64,000 nt of DNA. Origin: Leguminivora glycinivorella. Its lineage: Eukaryota; Arthropoda; Insecta; Lepidoptera; Tortricidae. Location of the stretch: assembly GCF_023078275.1 (NCBI RefSeq), contig NC_062975.1:20011641-20075640 (forward strand), given 5' to 3'. The notes under the pieces were generated by a model that saw nothing but the letters and a program-made list of their open reading frames with translations, searched no databases and was not told the DNA's origin. Positions 35,101 to 46,500 of this stretch are shown here, piece after piece; position 1 is the first letter of the stretch, and every line of letters starts with the position of its first letter. A program made the translations under genes and the position numbers.

Positions 35101-36640
35101 CTGTTGTTGCGCGCGTCAGATGAAATCTTTGTCGTTTGTCGCACAATACAAATGTAGTGCGACATGATTTTCCTTCGTTTTTTCGCGGAAACGTTCGTAT
35201 CTGTCATGCCAGTTCCGTCAATATCAGTACTTCGTGTATCTTACTTTACCTGATAGGTAAGGTACATCTGAATATTTCGGAACCACTAATATTATAAATG
35301 AGAAAGTGTGTGTGTCTGTTTGTTTGTCCGCCTTTCACGGCAAAACGGAGCGACGAATTGTCGTAATTTTTTAAGTGGAGATACTTGAAGGAATAGAGTG
35401 ACATAGGCTACTTTCTGACGCGAGCGAAGCCGCGGGCAAAAGCTAGTAAGTAATAACTTTACTTTTTTGTGTTGCATTACGACTGTATATAAGCTGAAAC
35501 GCTTCGCATAACTGCAAAAGTCGCTCGGCGTAATAGCTCTTTGCAAAACAAATAACAATAAGCTGTGTATCACTAAGCTCTCTCGAATCCTAGTTCATAC
35601 TATATCTAAGCTGCATCGTTTAGTTTGTATCTGGCAGTGTCTCTTTCATACTAGTATTTTCCTGTACCGAGCGTTTCTATTCGTTCTATTCCATGAAACA
35701 AAGTGTTATTAGTTCTGTTAAAGAATGAGTACTAAGTTATAGAACGAATAGGAATACCTCCTTGTAGTCGAATAGTCTTAGTTATATAGATCTACAACAT
35801 ATCGCACACTTAATAATAGACTCGAACGATAATCTGGAAATGCGATCTTATTTTTAACTATATTGTTTCACATTTGACCTCCGAAAGACTATCATCGATA
35901 TTAATATTATAAGCAGAGATCGGATTTTTGTGCGTCATCTCATACTAAAAGTCATTAAAATGACGTTAGTCACTAAGAATGTCGCAAATCCGTCCGATCT
36001 CTGATTATAAGAGTGCGATCGCGCTCTATTTGACAAATTAAACATGTTTATTTACAGTTATAGTACTTTAATTAAATATTTAATTAAACTACTCGTCAAC
36101 TTTAATATATCTATACATTTACAGCGTATATGGTTCAACAGATAGATCGTGTAACGTTTCCAGTCAAAATCTAAACGATCGTCCGTACAAACATCTTAAC
36201 ATATCTGTTGCAAAGAAAGTTTACATTTTCTTTTGACTGACTTTGATTTTTTTGTCAGAAGGTGTAAATCCGCCTAAACTCAAATAAAAGATCAAAGTTA
36301 CACCAAAAATAACCTAGGACATCAAAAAATATCTAGTGTTGTAATCTAACGTCTTTACAATAATCATTTTTAAATATTTGTTAGGACCTTTTGCTCCGAA
36401 AAAATATTAGAAACTGTACATATATAAGGGGCTTGTTTACGTTTATTCAGAAACGAAAAGTAACAACTCTCAAGCTTGTAAACCATAATATAATTCATAT
36501 AACTTAGTTAATGTTACAGTGAAGGTGTCACGTTTACACAGTTCAACAATATTCAACAAAGTCAAGGCCGATAGCTGTTATTCAGCTATTGTGATGTCTA
36601 CACGTCGATAACATAGCATTGAGGTACGTTTTCATGTCTA
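32191..36640. other. Gene-free intergenic stretch
   Basis: Between the P450 and Sec24. No exon could be supported. It holds a tRNA-like T-arm near 32795-32820, a 60 bp palindrome at 34693-34752 (GGCAGGCAAGTATGGT...), a decayed family B palindrome at 34040-34172 and the dispersed repeat at 35286-35448. Confidence 0.45.
35286..35448. repeat. Dispersed TAGCTTTTGCCC repeat, copy
   Basis: ACTAATATTATAAATGAGAAAG to GCGGGCAAAAGCTAGTAAG-type ends, same family as 20421-20566. Confidence 0.65.
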
Positions 36641-36657
36641 TTAACACGTTCGACACC

Positions 36658-36724
36658 AAGAACCCGCCTGGTGGGCACTCGTGAACTTTGCTCAGATGCC
36701 GGAGACCCCGCTGGGCGGGTTCTT
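36658..36724. other. Hairpin with conserved loop, copy 1
   Basis: AAGAACCCGCC pairs with GGCGGGTTCTT (11 bp). The loop contains GGCACTCGTGAACTTTGCTC, identical in the second copy at 37603-37666. Confidence 0.6.
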
Positions 36725-37216
36725 GTCATACAAGCGGGGGGTTACAAATTATAACCGGTTTCTGACATAGTGCGCCATTTTTTGTTCAGGTAGCGAATGT
36801 GCTAAATACAATGCTTTTAAACATATGTAATATTCAACGCTTATTAAATTTTATAGGCAAATAGGCATTTATCATTGAAAACACTTCGCTCTAAGTAACA
36901 TTATTTTAAATGATTTCTGAGAGTCTTAATAGTAAATAAAACAGAAAATATAAATACGAAGAATAGATAAGATTTCTTAAAATAACAGATAACCGCTTTC
37001 AATATTCTATTATATGAATTGATAATTCCACAAAAAACACGGGGGCCTAACCGATGTCACAACCGTTACTTGAAACCACCAACCTTAGAGCGTGTGCAAA
37101 ATAATCGCGTGATTTTAGCAAATATCATCTCGTACTGTTTCCGTTTAGTATTTGTATTTTGCCAATGTTCAATCGTCGTCTTGGTTAGGCTCTTGTGTTT
37201 CGTAAAAGTAGTTAAC

Positions 37217-37453
37217 TAAGGCACTGGTCCCACCAAGAGCAAGTAAGCTATGAGCTATCGGCTATAAAAAGGAGAAAAAGATGGCTCCCGTGTAAATAAA
37301 ATAGACGCGATGATAGCGCGGGCGAGTTATAGTTCGTAGCCGAGCTAAGAGCTACAAATCGCTTTCTCTATATTTTATTTACACAGCCGCGACTATATAT
37401 TGTTCGTTTTTATAGCCGATAGCCCATAGACTCGCTTTTGGTAAGATCAGTGT
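37217..37453. repeat. Palindromic MITE candidate
   Basis: Ends GGCACTGGTCCCACCAAGAGC and the diverged inverse CGCTTTTGGTAAGATCAGTG, with inner GAGCTATCGGCTATAAAAA / TTTTTATAGCCGATAGCCC. CTAAGG borders both sides, but the exact duplication is unclear. Confidence 0.6.
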
Positions 37454-37602
37454 CTAAGGGCGTCCAGTGGCCCGGATGCACAGAGCGTGCAGACACCATC
37501 AAGTCAGTTAACTGCGCTCATACAATGTCTCGCTAACCTGCTAACTCACCCCGAAATGCACGTACTCCGTACTAGCTATTAACCGCCAACACTTTAGCAA
37601 GC

Positions 37603-37666
37603 AAGAACCCGCCCGGTAGGCACTCGTGAACTTTGCTCAGACCGCCGGACAACCCGCTGGGCGGGT
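37603..37666. other. Hairpin with conserved loop, copy 2
   Basis: ACCCGCCC pairs with GGGCGGGT; the loop shares GGCACTCGTGAACTTTGCTC with the copy at 36658-36724. Confidence 0.55.
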
Positions 37667-37825
37667 AGCCGCCATAATTTTTGTCTGGTAGTGAATGTGT
37701 TAAACTTTGCTATATAATTCACAATGTTACCTCAACACTATGTGTCGATGTGTGATGTACTATACTGATGATTGGTACACCATAACTCGTTGAAATAAGA
37801 GTAATTCTCATTAGTTTTAACGTTA

Positions 37826-37937
37826 TCATTTGACCTGCTGTTTGACGTGCTGCAGAAACTCGTAGTAGGAGAAGGATGACTCCATGCGGTCGTCGACGAG
37901 CCTCTCGATGAATAAGTGCCGGGATGGTGAGTTGTCC
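37826..37937 (-). CDS. Sec24AB: Sec24 coding exon 15 (C-terminus)
   Basis: Codes DNSPSRHLFIERLVDDRMES then SFSYYEFLQHVKQQVK and TGA. Acceptor TTCCACAG. Confidence 0.92.
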
Positions 37938-40169
37938 CTGTGGAAAAAACATACTGTAAAAACAGTACGTGGAGTCCCTCTTGCGGAAGGTGTGAAACTT
38001 CGTACCTCAGATACGTTGTGTCAAGTGACATACGTATCTTCATTTAGCTTCTCTATAAACGCATGTAGTGCTTCATTCGCGTCAGTCTCTATAGCAGGTA
38101 GACTCCTAGCTTCGTCAGGTAACTGATTAAATGCCACTATCAAAGGTTTTTCTCCAAGTGTGCTAACCTTACAACGAGTATCCTAATTCATATGGTCGGT
38201 CTTATGCGACCGCCTAAGAACGCGCATACACTACACCACACATAGATGGCGTCACAAAAAAAATGTCTTGTAGCTTTAGCGGATAGTATGATCTTCTTAT
38301 ATTTAATCTATGATTTGGCTTATCTATAAACGCATGTAGTTCTTCATTCAGTTTATAGTGCTTCATTCGCATCAATACCTATAGTAGGCAAACTCCTAGC
38401 TTCGTCAGGTAACTGGATCAACGCGTACACAGATACTAACCTTAAAACGAGTATTCCTGACTCACACGGTTTATCTTCAATTAGCTTCTCAATAAACGCA
38501 TGTAACGCCTCATTCGCGTCAGTTTCTATAGCAGGTAAACTCCTAGCTTCGTCAGGTAACTGACTAAACGCCACTGCCGCAATTTTCTCTTTAACTAAAT
38601 AATACTGGTAAGAGCGGGCATCAAACCGTGAGAAGCGGAGAAAGGAAGGGGAAGCCTTTGCTCAGCAGTGGGACACAATTTAAACTATCAAAAAAAAAAA
38701 CTACGTAGTTACTAACCTTAAAACAAGTATTCCTGACTCATACGGTCTATCTTCATTTAGCTTCTCAATAAACGCGTGTAGCGCTTCATTCGCGTCAGTC
38801 TCTATAGCAGGCAAACTCCTAGCTTCGTCAGGTAACTGACTGAAGGCGGCCACGCCGAAGGTCTCGGACAGGTAAGCGGGGGAGACGTTGTGGCAGACGT
38901 AGATTATCATCGTGTCTAGATCGTCGAGCAGGTAGCAGCCGGATGAGTTTATCCTGAAATAAATAATCGAATTGAGAAAATGCATGCTAAGACTTATTAT
39001 CCTCTTGCCGCCCAATGTGCAATAAGATGTACATTCGGGTTTAATGGAATTTTAACTCTCATGTGAATACATAAAGTAGCATTTCTTTTGTCTCTAAAAT
39101 TTTTCTAACAAATGAAACTCAACTCAATTTAAAATGCAATTACGGCGGGCGTGCACTGCACAATGAATTTACGGTCAAGTTAGCTACTCTTCATAGTTCT
39201 GCACCGAAAGCATGGTCGCGCGATAAACGATAAAAGATCGGGCCTATCGCACTTTTTGTAAGTGCGATAGGGACGGCCGGATGTTTTATCATTTATCGCG
39301 CGACCATACTTGCCTGCCTGAAGGATTTAAAATATAACAAGGCTTTAACCTGCCAGTTTTAAGAAAACCCTTTACATAATTCAGCATGACCAAAATGCCG
39401 CAAATGAAACTAAGATGCGAGTACTTGCACCCTGTAAATATGTCCTTAAGGCGATTATAGCTTGGGTCATGATAGATGCGAGCGTCGCATAACAGTGTAA
39501 ATCAACCTTTTTGGCGTCGCTGCTCGTATTAATTATAGTAGTAGACTTGATGTGACATGTTATATCTCACCTCTGCGCACTGAGCATGAGCTGCGGCAAC
39601 ATCGGGTCCTCTTCTCTCATGTTGGACAGCTCGTGTAGGGGGTAGAGAGGGAGGTACGCTGCTCGTATTAGTTATAGTAGTAGACTTGATGTGACATGTT
39701 ATATCTCACCTCTGCGCACTGAGCATGAGCTGCGGCAACATCGGGTCCTCTTCTCTCATATTGGACAGCTCGTGTAGGGGGTAGAGAGGGGGGTACGCTG
39801 CTCGTATCAGTTGTGGCAGAGGTAAGGACTTGATGTCGCACATGTCCGCCACGCGGTCGTCTAACCGCGTCGATGTGCCCGTTCGGAACGCTTTCTGTAA
39901 TAATACATGATATATTAACATAAGTATACGAGTATTTTCGAACAATCAACCGGCAAGTTATTGTGTTTAAAATAAAGAAGTCGAATTATCTTTAACAATA
40001 ACCTAACCACAAAATTAAAATTTTGAAAAGACCCCCGACCGCGACATAGTGGACCGATTTTCTTGAAACGTGGCTAAGAACACTCCCTAACTCAGCTTTC
40101 AAACAAAAAAAACTAAATCGAAATCGGTTCATCCGTTTGGCAGCTACGATGCCACAGACAGACACACAC

Positions 40170-40235
<66 letters not shown>

Positions 40236-43200
40236 AGACAGACAGACACGTCAAACTTATAACACCCCTTCGTTTTTGCGTCGGGGGTTAAAAAACAGAA
40301 CACGGGATAGGTGAGTAAAGGCGACATTTGGTAAAATGAAAAATGCAGATCAAGGTAACTTTGTAGCTATTTTGACGGTGCAGACAATGCACTTCAATCG
40401 TCTTATTTGAAACGTGAAACTTTTATAAAGTTACTAGCGCTTTCCCGCGGCTTCGATCGCGTTAATTTCGAAAATGGAATGGAACATTCCCATACAAATT
40501 TTTATCCCTTATTTTAGGGAAGTGGGTAATTAGAAAGAGACAAAAAGTAGCCTAAGTCACTCTCCATCCCTTTAACTATCTCCTCTTAAAAAATCACGTC
40601 AATTCGTTGATCCTTTTTGTCGTGAAAGACGGACAAACAAACAGACACACACACTTTCGTGTGGATGACTTAACGACTTGACAGTTGAACAGACCGGGCT
40701 ATCAAAATTCCTGCCAACTCAGTCTAGTCAGGGTTCTGTGACAGCCGGTGTGCTGACAGTCGCCGGCTGCGTGTAGTGTGAGTGAGTTACCCTCTTCAGC
40801 AAGGCGAGCAGCAGCAGCGGCAGCAGGCGCAGCGAGGCGGGCGCGTGCAGCGCGGAGCTGACGCTGCCCGCGGGCAGGTTCTGCGACAGCCGGTGTGCTG
40901 ACAGAGCGTCGATAGCGACGTTTATTAACGCTTCTCGCGCTTCTGACATAGACGCGTCGACGCACCGGTCGACGGCTGAAAAGAAAATTTGGTTTAATTT
41001 AATTTAACCAGTTCGGGTAATAGAAAAAGGCGGCGGCGTCAATATCCAGTAGCGCGCTAGCGTCTAAGTTCCGACTGTACAATGAACCACGCGGCGACGT
41101 GCGGTTTTTTCGCCGCGCGGTTAAAGATTGTAACAAAATCAATGGTGTTGTGTATAGTCAACCAATTGGAACCCTAGGCCACTCTACAACCATGTCAAAA
41201 TGACAAGCAGTAAGAGCTTTCTTACAATCTGATTTATAATGTCACTATGACATAGTTCTGCAGTGGCCTAGGGTTCCAATTGGTTGACTGTACATGACCG
41301 CGCGTTGCCGCGCGTGATGCACCGCACACAAAATTTTGAACCGCGCGTCAGCGTCGAACCGCCGTCGATCTGTACAGATGAATCGCGCGACATCTGAACC
41401 TAGCCTTACAATACGGTTCACCACCTCGTACAAACGCGAAGAACGCCCCGGTTAAAGAATCATCATCATCATATCAGCCGAAAGACGTCCACTGCTGGAC
41501 ATAGGCCTCCCCCAAAGATTGCCACAATGACCTGTCCTGCGCCACCCGCATCCAGCGGACTCCTGCGACCTTCACCAGGTCATCAGTCCACCTTGTAGCG
41601 GGCCTACCCACGCTATGTCTTCCGGTACGCGATCGCCACTCGAGAACCTTACCACCCAACGGACATCGGTTCTACGTGCAATGTGTCCCGCCCACTGCCG
41701 CTTAAGTTTAGCGATTCGGAGGGCTATGTCGGTTACTCTGATTCTGTTTGTTTGGTTTGTTAAAGAATAAACAGAATGAAAACTGAACTAAGTATATGTA
41801 CTCGCACTTACCCATTTTACTTAGTAATCCTATGATGCACATCTGATCCGCGGAGTGCAGCACGTCCGTTAGCGTGTTCGCTATCGGCAGCGCCAGCGTG
41901 TGTACTCGTATCCTTCTTTCACCTATATAAACATAGATTATTAATTAAAGTTGCTGATTGTCTAGATTAGTTGTTCTAGAATGCGCTTAACAGTTTTTAT
42001 GTCACATATGGCTACGCTACGTCACATATGTCTATGAGTTACATGTGTCTTTGCTACTAGTATACAGCAGCGCTGCCTAGAAGCAGACTTGCTGTAGATC
42101 GGACAGCGACTCTTCTATCGCGAGCTGCATGCCAAAGCCTGCGTCTGTCGACACGTTGGGTAAGGACAGTAGGTCCGTGGAGCAAACATGTAACGAAGTA
42201 GTACACTAACCTTTACTACTAGTATACAGCAGCGCTGCCTGGAAGCAGACTTGCTGTAGATCGGACAATGATTCTTCGATGGCGAGCTGCATGCCGAACC
42301 CTGCGTCCGGTGACACGTTGGGTAGGGATAGAAGGTCCGTGGAGCGAACGAAGAAGTTGCCATGGAACGTGTGGATGGAGATACCCCTGCGGACAACATA
42401 AATAAGGTGTCAAAACATACATCCACGTGCTTACATCGGACTTGAGTCCTTTCGAATGTTTGTGACTCGAAAATCGAGGTACATAGAGGTAGGGTAGCAC
42501 TATGGAGCTATAAGATTGATGACATAAGTATAATATTGGCATTTTACTGTTAAGTAATAACGTAATTAGACATTACCTGGTACACCGGACCCGCATGACG
42601 GCCTCGAAGCCGATCTTCCTCGTGAGGTACCTGGTCAGCATGCGCTCTAGCGTGGCGGCCTGCCACGACCGACTCGCCTTGAAGAGCGGGATGTGGTAAA
42701 CTGTGCCGCCGCTGAATTTGCTCATGCCGCCTAGAAAAAATAATGTGATTTAATATACAATATGAGGTGTTGAGCCCCGTGCACCGTGTGCTGACGAGTT
42801 AAGAATTTCACCACCCCCTTTCTTCCCGTGGGTGTCGTAAAAGTCGACTGTGGGATTTGGGTTAAATTGTGGCGTAGGCGAGAGGCTGGCAACCTGTCAC
42901 TGCAATGTCACAATTTGGATTTCTTTCAACCCCTTTTTTGCCAAGAGTGGCACTGAAACTTAGCAGTTCATGTGGTCTGCCTACCCCTTTATGGGATACA
43001 GGCGTGATTTATGTATGTTGTATGAGGTTTTTGTTAAATACGATTATATTTAATAAACTTCGATTCACAACAAGATCCCAAGTAATTTTTTTTTGGTAAA
43101 TTACGATTTTGCGCTGATGGGATCTCAGAGACCGTGGTCTAAAGGCCTAATTACATTGGTGATTTGCATGCGAGTTGGAAGCAAACAAAGCGCGCAAAGA

Positions 43201-46200
43201 ATTTACTGTTCATGGAATGTGTTACGCGCTAGCAGCGAGATCGTTACGCGATCGTTGCAACACAAAATACTCTCGCTAAGAAGTAAGAACTACCTAACCC
43301 ATTAAGAGCTACCTAGGCCATTGCATACCTAAGATCTTATGAAATAACAACAACAACAATATTGTTCGTGACGATAAATGTCTGGAAACCGGTGACATAA
43401 AAAAAATTGAAGACCTCTCGTTTAAAGAAATAGAAATCTTTGGATCCTTTTAGCAATTAAATCAGAAACCCTTGGTGTAAGGAAACTAGCCTAATTTAAA
43501 TATTCACTTAAGATCGCCAAGTCGCTGTATTGTGAACTGAGTAAGAACAGGTCTACGGCTACTTGCGCCCCGCTGCAGTCTAGCGCGATTCGCTTGTAGA
43601 AGTCTGTAGCTGGTTTTATACGCGCCACATCTTTCTAAGACCGCACTATAGGATCTTTCAGTAAGACCATTGTAAGGAAACTAGCCTAATTTGAGCACTC
43701 ACTTAAGGTCGCCAAGTCGCTGTATTGTGAACTGAGTAAGAACAGGTCTACGGCTACTTGCGCCCCGCTGCAGTCTAGCGCGATTCGCTTGTAGAAGTCT
43801 GTAGCTGGTTTTAAATGCGCCACGTCTTTCGATGATCGCGCGTTGGGGTCTTCCCTGAAACAAATAAAAATTAAAAATATGCCATTCACTAATCGATTAT
43901 GATGTAATCCATCCATCGATATGAACAGTCGATTATCAATCGATAAACAAATAGTTCGATCGATATTGACCGTTCCTTGGATATCTCCATCGCTGCCATA
44001 GATCTATTGGCGTTTACCCCAAAACTCTGTCTTCTGTGTACATATTAAAGTAATTGCTGTACCCGTAAGATGAAATTGTCTGCAGCGTACCTTGATTCTA
44101 ACCGTCCGGGCCCGATCGTCGGTAAGCATGTCTGGAATACTGTGATGCGACCTCCCGTTGGTGCCTATAACATAACACATAATGTTAATATTCATTCTAT
44201 TAAATATTAGCGCATCGTAACTGGTGAATTTCCAATATGACTTGGAACTCCGGTTGCCGTTTAAGAAGTTTAACACTCTAACGGTAGATGTCGCTACGGG
44301 TCCCATTGACCTTAGTAGTGGAAAATTTCGCTGGCTTGGTTGAAGTCTTGGTTGCTCAGTTGGCAGAGCGCTGGAGTATCGATCCAGAGGCCGTGAGTTC
44401 AAGTCTCACCCAAGGCAGACATTTTCCACTTTTAAATTTATTCTAAGCCTAGTGGCTTCGATTGCAGACGTTTCTGCTAATCAGAAGTTAAAATTCTATT
44501 AAATATTGATAAATAGAAACAGATTTCTAGAAATCGTTACTTAAGCTTAGATTGCTAGTAACACAATTTCTAGCCTGAGAGTAAGCTTTAATAAATCCAT
44601 ACTAATATTATAAACGGGAAAGTGTGTGTTTGTTTGTTTGTCCTTCTTTCACGGCTAAACGGAGCGACGAATTGACGTGATTTTTTAAGTGGAGATAGTT
44701 GAAGGGATGGAGAGTGACGTAGGCTACTTTTTGCCTCTTTCTAACGCGTGCGAAACCGTGGGAAAAAGCTAGTAATAAATAAAATAATAAATATTGGGGG
44801 ACACCTTACACAGATCAACCTAGCCCTAAACTAAGCAAAGCTTGTACTATGGGTACTAGGCGACGATACACATACTTATTTAGATAAAATACATACATAT
44901 ATACATAGAAAACATCCATGATTCAGGAGCAAATATCTGTGTTCATCACACAAATAAATGCCCTTACTGGGATTCGAACCCGGGACTCCGCTTTGCCGTG
45001 AAAGACGGACAAACAGACACACACACTTTCCCATTTATAATATTAGTATGGATTTTGGCAGTTACGGCACAGCCACGACATCGGTCTAAGCGCGACAGCT
45101 GTGAGCGGCGGCCATATTGGAGCGAGACACAGCGATGGGACTTTGCGTTCGCACGTATGGCTGCCGCTCACCGCTGTCGCGCTTAGACCAATGTCGCGGC
45201 CGGGCCGTTATGGAGTGTTATCTGGGCGGGCAAGCCCGTCGGTGTAGAAGAGTGTATTGCAGGCGGTACCATGAGCTTGTACCCGGCCTGCAGCGCGGCG
45301 CCCAGCGCGGACGGGCCCGCGGCGCCGGCGCTGCGCCGCGCGCCGAGCACGCTCAGCAACTCCTTCACTAGTTCCTTTCGTTCGCCCAGGTTCACTAGTA
45401 ATGACTCTGGTGATGGCAGGAATATGTCTGGGAAAAAAAACAAATATTAACACTTTAAGTTCTTGCGTTTTGTGCACATATTTACCCTGTTAGTGACTGA
45501 AACAGATATTGTAAAACAAACTCGTTGTAACCCATGGATCGCCATGCCTATCGTGTGCGGCGCGACATGTGACATTTGTCAAAATGCTCCAGGATATAGC
45601 CGTAAATTTCAGTTGCCATATTTGGCGTTTCGAAATAAATGGCATAGAACTCTAAAATGATGAGATTATGCTGTTCGGTCTCAAAATTTCCAGCTTTATT
45701 ATTATTGAGCGTCGTTCGCACCATATGGGGCTATCGAGGGCCTCCGGAGGTGGTGCTCTGCAAAGCGGACTGGTGCTGTAAGTAAAACGCGAGCGTACCT
45801 GCAACCCACCGCCACAGCACAATGGCGACAGACGGGGGAGTTGTTTAGTGGGTAGACTTGGGATTAGCCCTTAACAAGGAGTCCCACCTAAACACTCGGG
45901 TCCTTCCCCGCACCCGAGTGGTATGCGTAATGCATTTTTCCCCTCCTAAACAAAAAAAAGGGGGTCGGTTGCACCAAACCTTCTGTCACCGTTAAAGCGT
46001 TCGTTAAATTTTATTGTATAGAAAGTTTCATAAACGTCTGCTGCATGACGATGATGTGTCTCTCAAATGTGGTTGATGCAACTGGCCCTTAGGTAAGGCC
46101 TGAGACGCTCGGTGCGACGCGCGCACGCTATGCAGCGTCTACTCAGGAGTCAGGACATAATTATGTATGAGCAAAGAGGATTGATTATCATAGAGAGTTA

Positions 46201-46437
46201 CTATCAATGTAAAATGTGAATCACAGTGCATAGACTGCCATCTCACGACACAGGCTTAAAACTTTTGAACCTCAGTTTTGACAATTTGGCCCATATTCTT
46301 AGCTGATATGTGTTAAAATGTCAAATATTTTTACTAACGCCATCTAGCCGAGCGCTCCCCAAAGGTGTAACGCCATCTTGGCCACCGTACCTTTTTAACC
46401 CCCGACGAAAAAACGACGGGGTGTTATAAGTTTGACG

Positions 46438-46500
<63 letters not shown>

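Noticed and set aside
39992..40327. 111-residue frame with SVCLSVCPSV repeats
   Set aside because: Translation of a (CAGA)n microsatellite in a dispersed repeat; the same artefact occurs at 46321-46521 and 52979-53239.
45183..45269. Extension of Sec24 exon 6 past its donor
   Set aside because: The extra residues do not match Sec24, and the expected GGR segment was found as a separate exon at 44091-44164.
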